Positions 52,204 through 60,840 of a stretch of 64,000 nt of DNA are shown here, in pieces (the first letter of the stretch is position 1; every line of letters starts with the position of its first letter). The notes below the pieces were generated by a model that was not told the origin of the DNA, made no database searches, and saw nothing but the letters and a program-made list of their open reading frames with translations. This DNA comes from Spirosoma aureum (GTDB lineage Bacteria > Bacteroidota > Bacteroidia > Cytophagales > Spirosomataceae), in NCBI RefSeq assembly GCF_011604685.1, contig NZ_CP050063.1, positions 378,501 through 442,500 on the forward strand, given 5' to 3'. The translations under genes and the position numbers were made by a program.

Positions 52204-55200
52204 ATGCACTCGTCAAACTCTTACACGATGTTAGTGCAACGCATTGAAGAATACAAAAAACGCTACTTCCAGAATCAATTGGTTAAAGGCGTTTTATTCT
52301 TTGTTGCCTTGCTTGGAAGTGGATATCTACTTATCAATACCGCCGAATTCATCGGGCGTTTCAACTCAGTTGGTCGGGGAATTCTGTTTTTCAGCTTTCT
52401 ACTGACTATCCTTGCTGGCCTATTTATGCTCGTAGTACGGCCACTTATGAGCTTATATGGGCTAAATAAACCATTGTCGAATGATGAAGCTGCCCGACAG
52501 ATTGGACTCTATTTTCCTGAGGTAGGGGATAAGCTGTTGAATACATTACAGCTTCAGCGTATCTCCTCTGATCAAAGCGATTTGCTTCAGGCAAGCTTGA
52601 ACCAGCGCTCGCAACAGCTGCTAATTAATCGCTTTGCCAATGCAATTCAGATTAGCCGGAACAGGCAGTTTTTGAAATATGCAATACCACCTCTTGCCCT
52701 GATTCTATTGATATTGGTGGTAAACCCTACCTTTTTTACAAACTCTTCGACACGTTTGGTAAATTATAATGAAGAGTTTGTAGAAGAAGCTCCTTTTCAA
52801 TTTGTTATTCAAAACAAATCGATGAAGGCGTTCCGAAATGAAGACTTTCCGCTTTCTGTTAAATTAAAGGGTGATGCATTGCCTCAAGCAGTTTATGTAG
52901 TAACAAACGGCACTCGCTTTAAACTTGACCAGAAAGGAGATCGGTTTACCTATAATTTTGATAACCTTCAGAGAGATCTGAACTTTCATTTAGAAGCATC
53001 GGGTTTTAATTCTCCTGCTTACAAAATTTCTCTCATTGATCGGCCATCTGTCCTTTCGTTCAACGTACGGCTCGATTATCCTGCATACTTGAACAAGCCT
53101 ACCGAACAACTAGCTAATGTAGGAAATCTGCTTGTTCCACAAGGGACGGTAGTTAACTGGGAGTTTGCCGCTGACCATACCGACTCACTTTTATTACGGT
53201 TTAATACGGATTCAAAAGCGACGCCAGCACGTTTGGCTGAGGCCAACACGTTTACCGTGAATCGGCGATTGATGCAAAATGCCACTTATACTGTCTCGTT
53301 AAAGAATGGACAGATTGCAACTCCGTCAACTATCCAGTACAATGTCCAGGTTATTCCTGATCGTTTTCCACAGATTTCCGTCGATCGAATCCAGGACACG
53401 GTAACCTACAATTATATTGCGTTATCCGGTTTGGTTTCAGATGATTACGGATTTTCAAAAATGCGGTTGAATTATAAGATCACCCGTAACGGAAAGGCTT
53501 CACCCCAGTATAGCAAAGACATCCCCGTTAACCGGTCAACAACTTCCCAGAACTTTGTTTATAACTGGTCGCTCGATAGCTTAAAACTTGGTCAGGAAGA
53601 TCGTCTGGAATACTTTGTTCAGGTGTGGGATAATGATGGTGTGAATGGTCCTAAATCGAGTCGTTCAAATCAGCTTAATTTTGTCATACCCTCTAACGCT
53701 GAGATTCAGAAGCAGGTTGACCAGTCGGCTGAGAAAACTGAGCAACAGATCGATAATGCGTTGAGTAAAACCCAGGCAATCAAAAAAGAACTGACTGCCA
53801 TGGAAGATCGTATGCGCACGAAAAAGTCCTCTGACTTCCAGGACAAAAAACAATTGCAGGACATTCTTCAGAAGCGAGAAGAATTGATGAAAGAGGTTCA
53901 AAAACTGCAGGAACAGTTCCAGAAAACGAACGACACGCAACAGCGTTTTGCTGAGAAAAATCAGGAAATGCAGGATAAAATGCAGCAGTTGCAAAAACTC
54001 TTCAATGAGTTGCTTGACCCAGAATCGAAGCAATTGTATGAGCAGTTGAAGCAGTTACTGGAGCGTAAACAAGATGAGAAAGCATCCGAAATGCTTGATA
54101 AATTAAGCCGGAAAGAACGCAACCTGGAACGCGATTTAGACCGGGCATTGAAGCTCTTCAAGCAAATGCAGTTAGAGCAAAAGGTTAATAATATTGCTGA
54201 GAACCTGGAAAAACAGGCGAATGAGTTAGACAAACAAGCCGAAGAAAACGCGAAGAAAAACGAGACTTCGGAGGATCAGCAAAAGCAACAGGAAAAGGCT
54301 CAGGAAGATTTTAAAAATACAGAAGAACAATTAAAGGAGCTGGAAAAGCAAGCAGAGAAAGACGAACTCAATAAACCTGAATCTTCAGAGCAAGATCAGA
54401 AGGAAATTGAGAAGGAAATGGAAGAGGCTATGAAGCAGATGAAGCAAAATCAGGGAAAGAAAGCAGCTTCATCGCAGAGTAAATCGGCCAAATCCATGCG
54501 TCAGATGAGTAAACAGATGAAAGAGTCGATGGAATCCTCGGAGATGCAGGAGATGCAGGAGAATATGGATGATCTTCGCAATATCCTTGAAAACCTGATT
54601 ACGCTTTCCTTTGGCCAGGAGCGAGTCATGAAAGATTTTCGTGGCATGAGCCTTCAGGACCCTCGTGTTACCAAGCTTTCTCAGGAGCAACTAAAGCTTC
54701 AGGATGATGCTAAAATCATCGAAGATAGTCTCAATGCACTGGCCAGTCGAGTTGTCCAAATTCAGTCATTCGTTACCCGAGAGTTAACAAATATGAAGTC
54801 GTACATGGATGAAAGCGTACAACAGCTGCGGGATCGTCGGTTAAGCATGGCCGCTTCTAAACAGCAGTTTGCTATGACATCGATTAACAATCTCGCCCTT
54901 ATGCTGAGTGATGTATTGAAGAACATGCAGCAGCAAATGAATGCAATGGCTATGCCTGGAAAGGGTAAAGGCGGCAAGAAAGGCGAGAATCCAAGTGGAA
55001 TGGGGGAGATGCAAAAACAGCTAAATGCAAAAATGCAGCAACTCCAGAAAAGCGGTAAATCGGGTAGGGGTTTGTCAGAAGAGCTTTCTCAAATGGCTGC
55101 CGAGCAAGCTATGATTCGCAACATGCTCAAGAAATTAGAGGAGAGTTCAAAGGGAACAGAAGCTGGGAAACAACAAGAAAAACAGGTTAAAGATTTGATG

Positions 55201-55506
55201 GAAAAAATGGATGAATCCGAAACCGATTTAGTGAACAAGCGGGTGAATCCAAATACAATTAATCGCCAGAACGAAATTTTAACCCGTTTACTCGAGTCTG
55301 AAAAAGCGTTAAAACAACAGGAGGAAGATCCAAAACGTCAAGCTGAAGCGGCTAAGTCAACTAAGCATAGTACTCCTGCTTTCTTTGATTCTACCAATTT
55401 ACAGAATAAGACCAAACAGGTAGAAGTACTTCGGTCAGTAACTCCCAACTATAATCTCTTCTATAAAAAAGAAGCAAACCAGTATTTGCAAAAAGTAAGT
55501 AAATAG
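52204..55506 (+). CDS. DUF4175-family membrane protein with long coiled coil
   Basis: The 1100-residue protein has three or so N-terminal membrane helices (GVLFFVALLGSGYLLINTAEF, GILFFSFLLTILAGLFMLVV, YAIPPLALILLILVVNP). It then has beta-rich domains to about residue 500 and a very charged Gln/Glu/Lys-rich coiled-coil region (about 500-800) and a Gly/Lys/Gln-rich end. These features match DUF4175, a family of Bacteroidota and alphaproteobacterial envelope proteins of unknown function. It is preceded by a small gene 19 bp upstream and followed by a terminator. Confidence 0.8.
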   Translation: MHSSNSYTMLVQRIEEYKKRYFQNQLVKGVLFFVALLGSGYLLINTAEFIGRFNSVGRGILFFSFLLTILAGLFMLVVRPLMSLYGLNKPLSNDEAARQIGLYFPEVGDKLLNTLQLQRISSDQSDLLQASLNQRSQQLLINRFANAIQISRNRQFLKYAIPPLALILLILVVNPTFFTNSSTRLVNYNEEFVEEAPFQFVIQNKSMKAFRNEDFPLSVKLKGDALPQAVYVVTNGTRFKLDQKGDRFTYNFDNLQRDLNFHLEASGFNSPAYKISLIDRPSVLSFNVRLDYPAYLNKPTEQLANVGNLLVPQGTVVNWEFAADHTDSLLLRFNTDSKATPARLAEANTFTVNRRLMQNATYTVSLKNGQIATPSTIQYNVQVIPDRFPQISVDRIQDTVTYNYIALSGLVSDDYGFSKMRLNYKITRNGKASPQYSKDIPVNRSTTSQNFVYNWSLDSLKLGQEDRLEYFVQVWDNDGVNGPKSSRSNQLNFVIPSNAEIQKQVDQSAEKTEQQIDNALSKTQAIKKELTAMEDRMRTKKSSDFQDKKQLQDILQKREELMKEVQKLQEQFQKTNDTQQRFAEKNQEMQDKMQQLQKLFNELLDPESKQLYEQLKQLLERKQDEKASEMLDKLSRKERNLERDLDRALKLFKQMQLEQKVNNIAENLEKQANELDKQAEENAKKNETSEDQQKQQEKAQEDFKNTEEQLKELEKQAEKDELNKPESSEQDQKEIEKEMEEAMKQMKQNQGKKAASSQSKSAKSMRQMSKQMKESMESSEMQEMQENMDDLRNILENLITLSFGQERVMKDFRGMSLQDPRVTKLSQEQLKLQDDAKIIEDSLNALASRVVQIQSFVTRELTNMKSYMDESVQQLRDRRLSMAASKQQFAMTSINNLALMLSDVLKNMQQQMNAMAMPGKGKGGKKGENPSGMGEMQKQLNAKMQQLQKSGKSGRGLSEELSQMAAEQAMIRNMLKKLEESSKGTEAGKQQEKQVKDLMEKMDESETDLVNKRVNPNTINRQNEILTRLLESEKALKQQEEDPKRQAEAAKSTKHSTPAFFDSTNLQNKTKQVEVLRSVTPNYNLFYKKEANQYLQKVSK

Positions 55507-55521
55507 TTAAACACATCTTTT

Positions 55522-55552
55522 AACCGTCAGTCTGGCACAAAGACTGACGGTT
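55522..55552 (+). terminator. Terminator of the DUF4175 gene
   Basis: Arms aaccgtcagtct (55522-55533) and agactgacggtt (55541-55552) are perfect 12-bp complements with a 7-base loop, followed by a T run. It starts 15 bp after the DUF4175 stop. Confidence 0.85.
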
Positions 55553-55622
55553 TTTTGTTGCCCTACTATTAAACAACCTCACGTTTTTCGCTTTTCAACA
55601 ACTTTCATCAATTTTGTGAAAA

Positions 55623-55638
55623 GTTTCCACGTGAAACA
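55623..55638. other. parS-like ParB-binding palindrome before mnmG
   Basis: gtttccacgtgaaaca agrees with 14 of 16 positions of the parS consensus forms (one half like tgttccac, the other a perfect gtgaaaca). Outside it, tgaaaa and ttttca extend the symmetry. It is 20 bp before the mnmG start, a common place for parS near bacterial origins. Confidence 0.65.
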
Positions 55639-55658
55639 TTTTTCAAAAGTCTTCAAAA

Positions 55659-57518
55659 ATGTTTTCTTCTTACGATGTCATTGTAGTAGGGGCAGGGCAT
55701 GCCGGTTGTGAAGCAGCCAGTGCTGCTGCCACGATGGGTTCTAAGGTTCTGCTCATTACGATGAACATGCAGACTATTGCCCAGATGTCCTGCAACCCAG
55801 CCATGGGCGGAGTTGCAAAAGGACAAATTGTACGTGAAGTCGATGCGCTGGGTGGCTTGTCAGGAATCATAAGCGACAAAAGCATGATCCAATTTCGAAT
55901 GTTAAATCGTTCGAAAGGTCCTGCTATGTGGAGTCCAAGATGCCAGAGCGACCGAAATGTATTTGCCTCAGAGTGGCGAAAGGCACTGGAAGAAAACAGA
56001 AATATTGATTTCTGGCAGGATACAGTAAACGAAGTTCTTGTAAAAGATGGTCAGGTAACTGGCGTGAGAACTAGTTTGGGAGTGGATTTTCTTGCCAAAG
56101 CAGTTGTATTGACGAATGGCACATTCTTAAACGGGCGGATGTTTATCGGTGAAAAAGTTTTCGGTGGAGGACGAACAGCCGAGCGTTCTGCAACCGGTTT
56201 AACTGAGCAGCTGGTTAGTTTGGGTTTTGAATCGGGCCGGATGAAAACCGGAACTCCTCCCCGTGTAGACGGTCGGAGCCTAAACTATGCGTTGATGGAA
56301 GAACAATTGGGTGATGAAATGCCCGGTAAGTTTTCCTATACAAACACGCCCGCATTAACGAAACAGCGTAGTTGCTGGATCACGTATACGAATCAGGCAG
56401 TTCATGATGAACTCAAGACTGGTTTTGAAAAATCGCCCATGTTCACTGGTCGAATCAAAGGCCTTGGACCCCGTTATTGCCCTTCAGTGGAAGATAAAAT
56501 CAATCGGTTCGCTGACAAAGATCGGCATCAGATCTTCGTAGAACCAGAAGGTTGGGACACTGTCGAAGTGTATGTTAATGGATTTTCGACCTCATTGCCT
56601 GAAACCGTTCAGTATAACGCCTTACGAAAAATACCCGGATTTGAGAATGTTAGAATGTTCAGACCCGGCTACGCTGTGGAGTATGATTTCTTTCCACCAA
56701 CTCAGTTAAAGCCAACACTCGAGACTCAGCTGGTCAAAAATCTGTTCTTTGCTGGGCAGATTAATGGAACAACGGGCTATGAAGAGGCCGCCTGCCAGGG
56801 ACTGATGGCAGGTATCAATGCACACCGAAATACAAATGAAGAAGCTGAGTTTACAATCAAACGGTCGGAGGGTTATATTGGCGTCCTGATTGATGATCTG
56901 ATAACTAAAGGGACGGAAGAACCGTATCGGATGTTTACATCCCGAGCAGAATATCGGACCTTGTTACGTCAGGACAATGCCGATTTACGGCTCACTGAAA
57001 AGGGATACGCTATTGGCTTGGCATCGCAGGAACGGTATGAATCTATGGTTACCAAACGGGATGGGATCGCTCAGTTAACAGAAGCAATACGGAGAGCAAA
57101 GCTCAAACCCGAAGATGTAAATGGTTGGTTAGAGACAAAAGGAAGTTCGCCGTTGCGCGAAAAAAGCAGCCTGTATACCTTACTCAAGCGGCCAGAAATT
57201 GATCAGTCCGACGTAAAAGAACTGCTGAATCTCCTGCCAGAAACGCCTGGGGTAGGGGAGGAGACGATTGAGCAAACTGTTATTGAAATCAAGTACGAGG
57301 ACTATCTCAATCGGGAAAAACAGAACGCCGAAAAATTAGATAAATGGGAAAGTCTGGCAATTAATCCCACATTCGATTACGACCGCCTTAAAGCTTTATC
57401 GTTTGAGGGAAAGGAAAAATTGAAGCGACTTCGGCCAGCAACGATCGGTCAGGCATCCCGCATCAGCGGAGTAAGCCCTTCCGATGTTTCCATCCTTCTG
57501 GTCTATATGGGCCGTTAA
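55659..57518 (+). CDS. mnmG: tRNA uridine-5-carboxymethylaminomethyl modification enzyme MnmG (GidA)
   Basis: MnmG with MnmE modifies the wobble uridine of several tRNAs using FAD. The 619-residue protein has the FAD-binding VVGAGHAGCEAA at the N terminus, the CNPAMGGVAKG and KTGTPPRVDGRS segments, the GTEEPYRMFTSRAEYRTLLRQDNADLRL region and the C-terminal helical domain ending SGVSPSDVSILLVYMGR. Length and motifs are normal. The parS-like site directly upstream and the DnaA-box region 1 kb downstream match the old name gidA, given for its position beside oriC in other bacteria. Confidence 0.97.
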   Translation: MFSSYDVIVVGAGHAGCEAASAAATMGSKVLLITMNMQTIAQMSCNPAMGGVAKGQIVREVDALGGLSGIISDKSMIQFRMLNRSKGPAMWSPRCQSDRNVFASEWRKALEENRNIDFWQDTVNEVLVKDGQVTGVRTSLGVDFLAKAVVLTNGTFLNGRMFIGEKVFGGGRTAERSATGLTEQLVSLGFESGRMKTGTPPRVDGRSLNYALMEEQLGDEMPGKFSYTNTPALTKQRSCWITYTNQAVHDELKTGFEKSPMFTGRIKGLGPRYCPSVEDKINRFADKDRHQIFVEPEGWDTVEVYVNGFSTSLPETVQYNALRKIPGFENVRMFRPGYAVEYDFFPPTQLKPTLETQLVKNLFFAGQINGTTGYEEAACQGLMAGINAHRNTNEEAEFTIKRSEGYIGVLIDDLITKGTEEPYRMFTSRAEYRTLLRQDNADLRLTEKGYAIGLASQERYESMVTKRDGIAQLTEAIRRAKLKPEDVNGWLETKGSSPLREKSSLYTLLKRPEIDQSDVKELLNLLPETPGVGEETIEQTVIEIKYEDYLNREKQNAEKLDKWESLAINPTFDYDRLKALSFEGKEKLKRLRPATIGQASRISGVSPSDVSILLVYMGR

Positions 57519-57524
57519 TTAATT

Positions 57525-57557
57525 AGGCGCTGATTGCAAGGAAAGCAATCAGCGCCT
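57525..57557 (+). terminator. Terminator of mnmG
   Basis: Arms aggcgctgattgc (57525-57537) and gcaatcagcgcct (57545-57557) are perfect 13-bp complements with a 7-base loop, followed by five T. It starts 7 bp after the mnmG stop. Confidence 0.85.
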
Positions 57558-57587
57558 TTTTGTTTTCACACAATTTAACTCGCTAAC

Positions 57588-58469
57588 TTGGAAACCGTCA
57601 ATTCATGCCCAGTCTGCGGCAGTACAAAATTTACTCCCTATTTAGTTTGTAAAGATTATTTAGTCAGCAATCAAAACTTCAACATCGAGCAATGTGAAAC
57701 GTGTGGTTTCCGATTGACCAACCCTCGACCCGATGAAAAAACGATTGGATCATATTATAAATCGGAGCAGTATGTATCACACAATGACGAGAGCAGTGGT
57801 GTGATTAATACGGCGTATCGGTTAGTTCGTAATTATACGCTTCGGTCAAAATTAAATCTTATCAATAAGCTTAATGGTGGGCCAGGACGAATTCTGGATG
57901 TAGGTTGTGGTACGGGTGCGTTCCTAGATACTAGTAAACAGGGAGGCTGGCAGGTGATGGGAATGGAACCAGATCCAGATGCCCGTGCTGTTGCTCAAAA
58001 AAAATTAGAAGCCGACATACAGCCTAATCTTAGGGCATTGGACGGAGCAACACCTTTTGACATAATTACCTTATGGCATGTGCTCGAGCATATTCCTGAC
58101 CTCAATGAAACAGTACCTCAACTGAATAAATTATTGAGTCCGAAGGGGACATTACTGATCGCCGTTCCCAATTCAGATTCTTATGATGCGCACTATTTTA
58201 AAGAATATTGGGCAGCCTATGATGTCCCTCGCCATTTACAGCATTTCACTCCGTCTACCATCAAGCTCTTATTTAAAAAGCATGGTCTGACGTGTATAGA
58301 GCAGAAGCCAATGGTTTTTGATGCTTTCTATATTGCGATGCTGAGCACCCGGTACATGACCGGTAAAACAGATTATCTGAAAAGTATGAGGGTAGGACTT
58401 ACCTCTAATCAACAAGCCAAACAAACTGGCAACTCATCCAGTTTAATCTATCTATTTAAGAAGGCCTGA
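57588..58469 (+). CDS. Class I SAM-dependent methyltransferase with N-terminal zinc ribbon
   Basis: The 293-residue protein begins with a zinc-ribbon-like CPVCGS...CETCGF (residues about 7-38), then RLTNPRP and the Rossmann-type methyltransferase with ILDVGCGTGAFLD, a later GMEPDPDARA, DIITLWHVLEHI and a GTLLIAVPN strand. This is the layout of common methyltransferase-domain-11 proteins in cell-envelope and sugar-modification clusters, but no target is seen. The only plausible start in frame is a TTG at 57588: an upstream stop bars an earlier one and the next ATG would cut the zinc ribbon. It ends right at the start of the oriC candidate. Confidence 0.87.
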   Translation: METVNSCPVCGSTKFTPYLVCKDYLVSNQNFNIEQCETCGFRLTNPRPDEKTIGSYYKSEQYVSHNDESSGVINTAYRLVRNYTLRSKLNLINKLNGGPGRILDVGCGTGAFLDTSKQGGWQVMGMEPDPDARAVAQKKLEADIQPNLRALDGATPFDIITLWHVLEHIPDLNETVPQLNKLLSPKGTLLIAVPNSDSYDAHYFKEYWAAYDVPRHLQHFTPSTIKLLFKKHGLTCIEQKPMVFDAFYIAMLSTRYMTGKTDYLKSMRVGLTSNQQAKQTGNSSSLIYLFKKA

Positions 58470-58954
58470 TAATTGCACTGATTCTAAGCAGTATGCCATT
58501 TTTTTCACTGACAGGTAAAGGTCAATTCTAAATTAAAAAAGTTAAAGTTTTATGTGAATAACCATGTGCATAACTCTGACTCACAAGTGGATAAATTGTT
58601 TATAAGGCATGAAAGTGATGTGGATGAATAACGTAGTAATCCACATCACTTTTTTTTGGGCCAGTTAATGTGGAGAAACAACTACATATCACGAATGAGC
58701 CCACACAATTTCCCCACTTAAAATTGTGTACAGAAATTATTCACAAATCCACATTCATATCGCACATAAAATGTGGATAAAATGTTATTTACCTAAAAAT
58801 AAGATGGTTATAAGTGGATAACTTTAAAACAGTAAGTGGATATGTTGCGGTTCTTATCCACATTCTGTATCTTCATCAGTGGACAACTTATTTGTACACA
58901 TTTCCACATAGCTAATGGTTATAATAACGTTTCTTTAAAAAGCTTTTATATAAA
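58470..58954. other. Candidate chromosomal replication origin (oriC)
   Basis: This 485-bp AT-rich gap has no plausible gene and is crowded with DnaA-box sequences. Perfect boxes are TGTGGATAA at 58772-58780 and TTATCCACA at 58854-58862. One-mismatch copies are at 58553-58561, 58565-58573, 58586-58594, 58619-58627, 58637-58645, 58669-58677, 58737-58745 and 58813-58821; further two-mismatch ones are at 58745, 58835, 58878 and 58900. The final 40 bp (58915-58954) are very A/T-rich and could be the unwinding element. Its position near mnmG and a parS-like site supports the assignment; the location of dnaA is not in the window. Confidence 0.85.
58612..58659. terminator. Terminator-like hairpin made of DnaA-box-like arms
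   Basis: Arms 58612-58625 and 58639-58652 (aaagtgatgtggat and its complement) are perfect over 14 bp with a 13-base loop and are followed by a T run. Each arm contains one DnaA-box-like element (TGTGGATGA at 58619 and TAATCCACA at 58637). It could end the methyltransferase transcript just inside the origin. Confidence 0.6.
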
Positions 58955-60763
58955 ATGTTAATAAGGTCAAAAGTCATTATTGCGCTGATGTGGCTGTTGT
59001 CAGCCGGACTCGCCTGGGGGCAGGGGGGAGCGACGTTGGCCGAAGAATATTTTAAAGCGGGCGAATTTGAAAAAGCCGCGAACGAATACGCGAAGCTGTT
59101 GAAAACCGATGTGACCTGGGTTCGCCTGGCACGCTATGTGAACAGCCTGCAAAAAAGTAACAAGGCAGAGGAGGCCGTAAAATATTTGCGCAAGCAGGAA
59201 CGCAGCGATGAACCCAACCGGGCATACTACCAATTGCTCATTGGGCAACTCGCCACCCAGCAGGGCGATACAGTTCTGGCGAGCAATCAATACACGGCCG
59301 CCTTACAATCCAGCAAATCGTCGACCAGTAAGCTTGAACGGATCGCCAGTGCCTTCAACGAAGCAGGAGAGCCCCGCTGGGCGGTCCGGGCGCTCGAAAT
59401 GGCCCGAGAGGTCAGCAAAGAGCCTACGGCCTACAGCGAGGATCTAATGGGCCTTTACAGGGCGACGGGGCAAACTGAAAAATCGATCAATGAAATTATA
59501 ACGACTGGCAAACAGCCCGATAAAAAAGAAACCGTATTGGCCGCATTACAAGGGTTTATCAACACAAAAGATGAGCCGCTTGTGGAAAAAGCGTTATACA
59601 GCAAAATACAACTGGAACCCAATGAACTTTCCTATAACGAATTATTGATCTGGTACTTTGTGCAGAAACAGAAATTCGGCAGGGCGTTGCTCCAGGAAAA
59701 AGCGACGGATAAACGCGTAAAATTGAACGGTAGCCGTGTTTATGACCTGGGAATGCTGGCAATGAACAACAAAGAATACAAAACAGCGGCCGAATCATTC
59801 GAATACATAACCACAACATATCCACAGGGCCAGCTCTATCCGTTCGCACGGCGGTTGGTTATTCAAGCCCGCGAAGAACAGGTAAAAAACACGTACCCTG
59901 TAGATAAGGTGGAAATCCGTAAGTTGATTGGTGATTATCAGAAAATGCTTCAGGAGATCGGGACAAATGTTAAAACACTTGAAGCGCTCCGGAGCACTGC
60001 CAATCTATACGGAAATTATCTCGACAGCAAAGACACCGCTCTAACGGTTCTGGATTTAGCCATTGAATTGGGGAAAACCGATAAGAATTTTGTGGATCGT
60101 TGTAAGCTCGACAAAGGGGATATCTACCTGCTGAAAGGTGAACCCTGGGAATCTACGCTGTTGTATTCTCAGGTTGAAAAATCTCAGAAAGAAGAATTGT
60201 TAGGTTATGAAGCCAAGCTTAAAAACGCAAAGCTTCACTATTATCGGGGAAATCTGGCTGTAGCTAAAGACATTTTGGATGTACTTAAACTGGCCACATC
60301 ACGGGAAATAGCCAATGATGCTGAACAGTTAAGTTTATTAATTGTGGATAACACGGGCATGGATAGTACCGAAGCTGCAATGCGGGAATATGCCGGGATC
60401 GACTTATTACTCTTCCAGAATAAAACTGATGAAGCCATTGAAGCGCTCAAAGAAATGTGGAAGAAGTATGCCGAACATCCACTGGCAGATGAAATTCTCT
60501 GGCTGCGGGCGAATACATACATGAAACAGGGTAAGAATACCGAAGCACTTGAAGACTTAAAAAAGATAACAGCCAGCTACCCAACTGATATTTTAGGGGA
60601 TGATGCCTTGTTTACGCAGGCGAAAATATATGAAGAGCGTCTCAAAGATAAGACAGCTGCCATGGAAGCCTATCAAAAAGTATTAACACAGTATCCAGGG
60701 AGTATCTATGGAGCCGAGTCACGTAAGCGGTTCAGAGCCTTACGAGGTGATACCGTTAACTGA
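58955..60763 (+). CDS. Exported tetratricopeptide-repeat protein
   Basis: The 602-residue protein has a signal peptide (MLIRSKVIIALMWLLSAGLAWG) and many TPR-like helical repeats, for instance AEEYFKAGEFEKAANEYAKLLK near the N terminus, KTAAESFEYITTTYPQGQLYPFA and DDALFTQAKIYEERLKDKTAAMEAYQKVLTQYPGS near the end. Function is unknown; by composition it may help envelope assembly. The gene starts directly at the right edge of the oriC candidate, so its promoter lies among DnaA boxes. Confidence 0.85.
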   Translation: MLIRSKVIIALMWLLSAGLAWGQGGATLAEEYFKAGEFEKAANEYAKLLKTDVTWVRLARYVNSLQKSNKAEEAVKYLRKQERSDEPNRAYYQLLIGQLATQQGDTVLASNQYTAALQSSKSSTSKLERIASAFNEAGEPRWAVRALEMAREVSKEPTAYSEDLMGLYRATGQTEKSINEIITTGKQPDKKETVLAALQGFINTKDEPLVEKALYSKIQLEPNELSYNELLIWYFVQKQKFGRALLQEKATDKRVKLNGSRVYDLGMLAMNNKEYKTAAESFEYITTTYPQGQLYPFARRLVIQAREEQVKNTYPVDKVEIRKLIGDYQKMLQEIGTNVKTLEALRSTANLYGNYLDSKDTALTVLDLAIELGKTDKNFVDRCKLDKGDIYLLKGEPWESTLLYSQVEKSQKEELLGYEAKLKNAKLHYYRGNLAVAKDILDVLKLATSREIANDAEQLSLLIVDNTGMDSTEAAMREYAGIDLLLFQNKTDEAIEALKEMWKKYAEHPLADEILWLRANTYMKQGKNTEALEDLKKITASYPTDILGDDALFTQAKIYEERLKDKTAAMEAYQKVLTQYPGSIYGAESRKRFRALRGDTVN

Positions 60764-60840
60764 GTTCTCTAAAAGTTATCCACAAAAAAGGCCCCAAATA
60801 CACAATTTGGGGCCTTTTTTGTGGATAACTTTTAGAGAAC
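60764..60840. terminator. Perfect 36-bp inverted repeat with a DnaA box in each arm
   Basis: Arms 60764-60799 and 60805-60840 are perfect complements over 36 bp around a 5-base loop (acaca). The inner part (aaaaaaggccccaaat and its complement) is a bidirectional terminator. Perfect DnaA boxes are embedded: TTATCCACA at 60776-60784 and TGTGGATAA at 60820-60828. The left arm begins right after the TPR stop, and the right arm covers the thrC stop codon and the codons before it. Confidence 0.9.
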
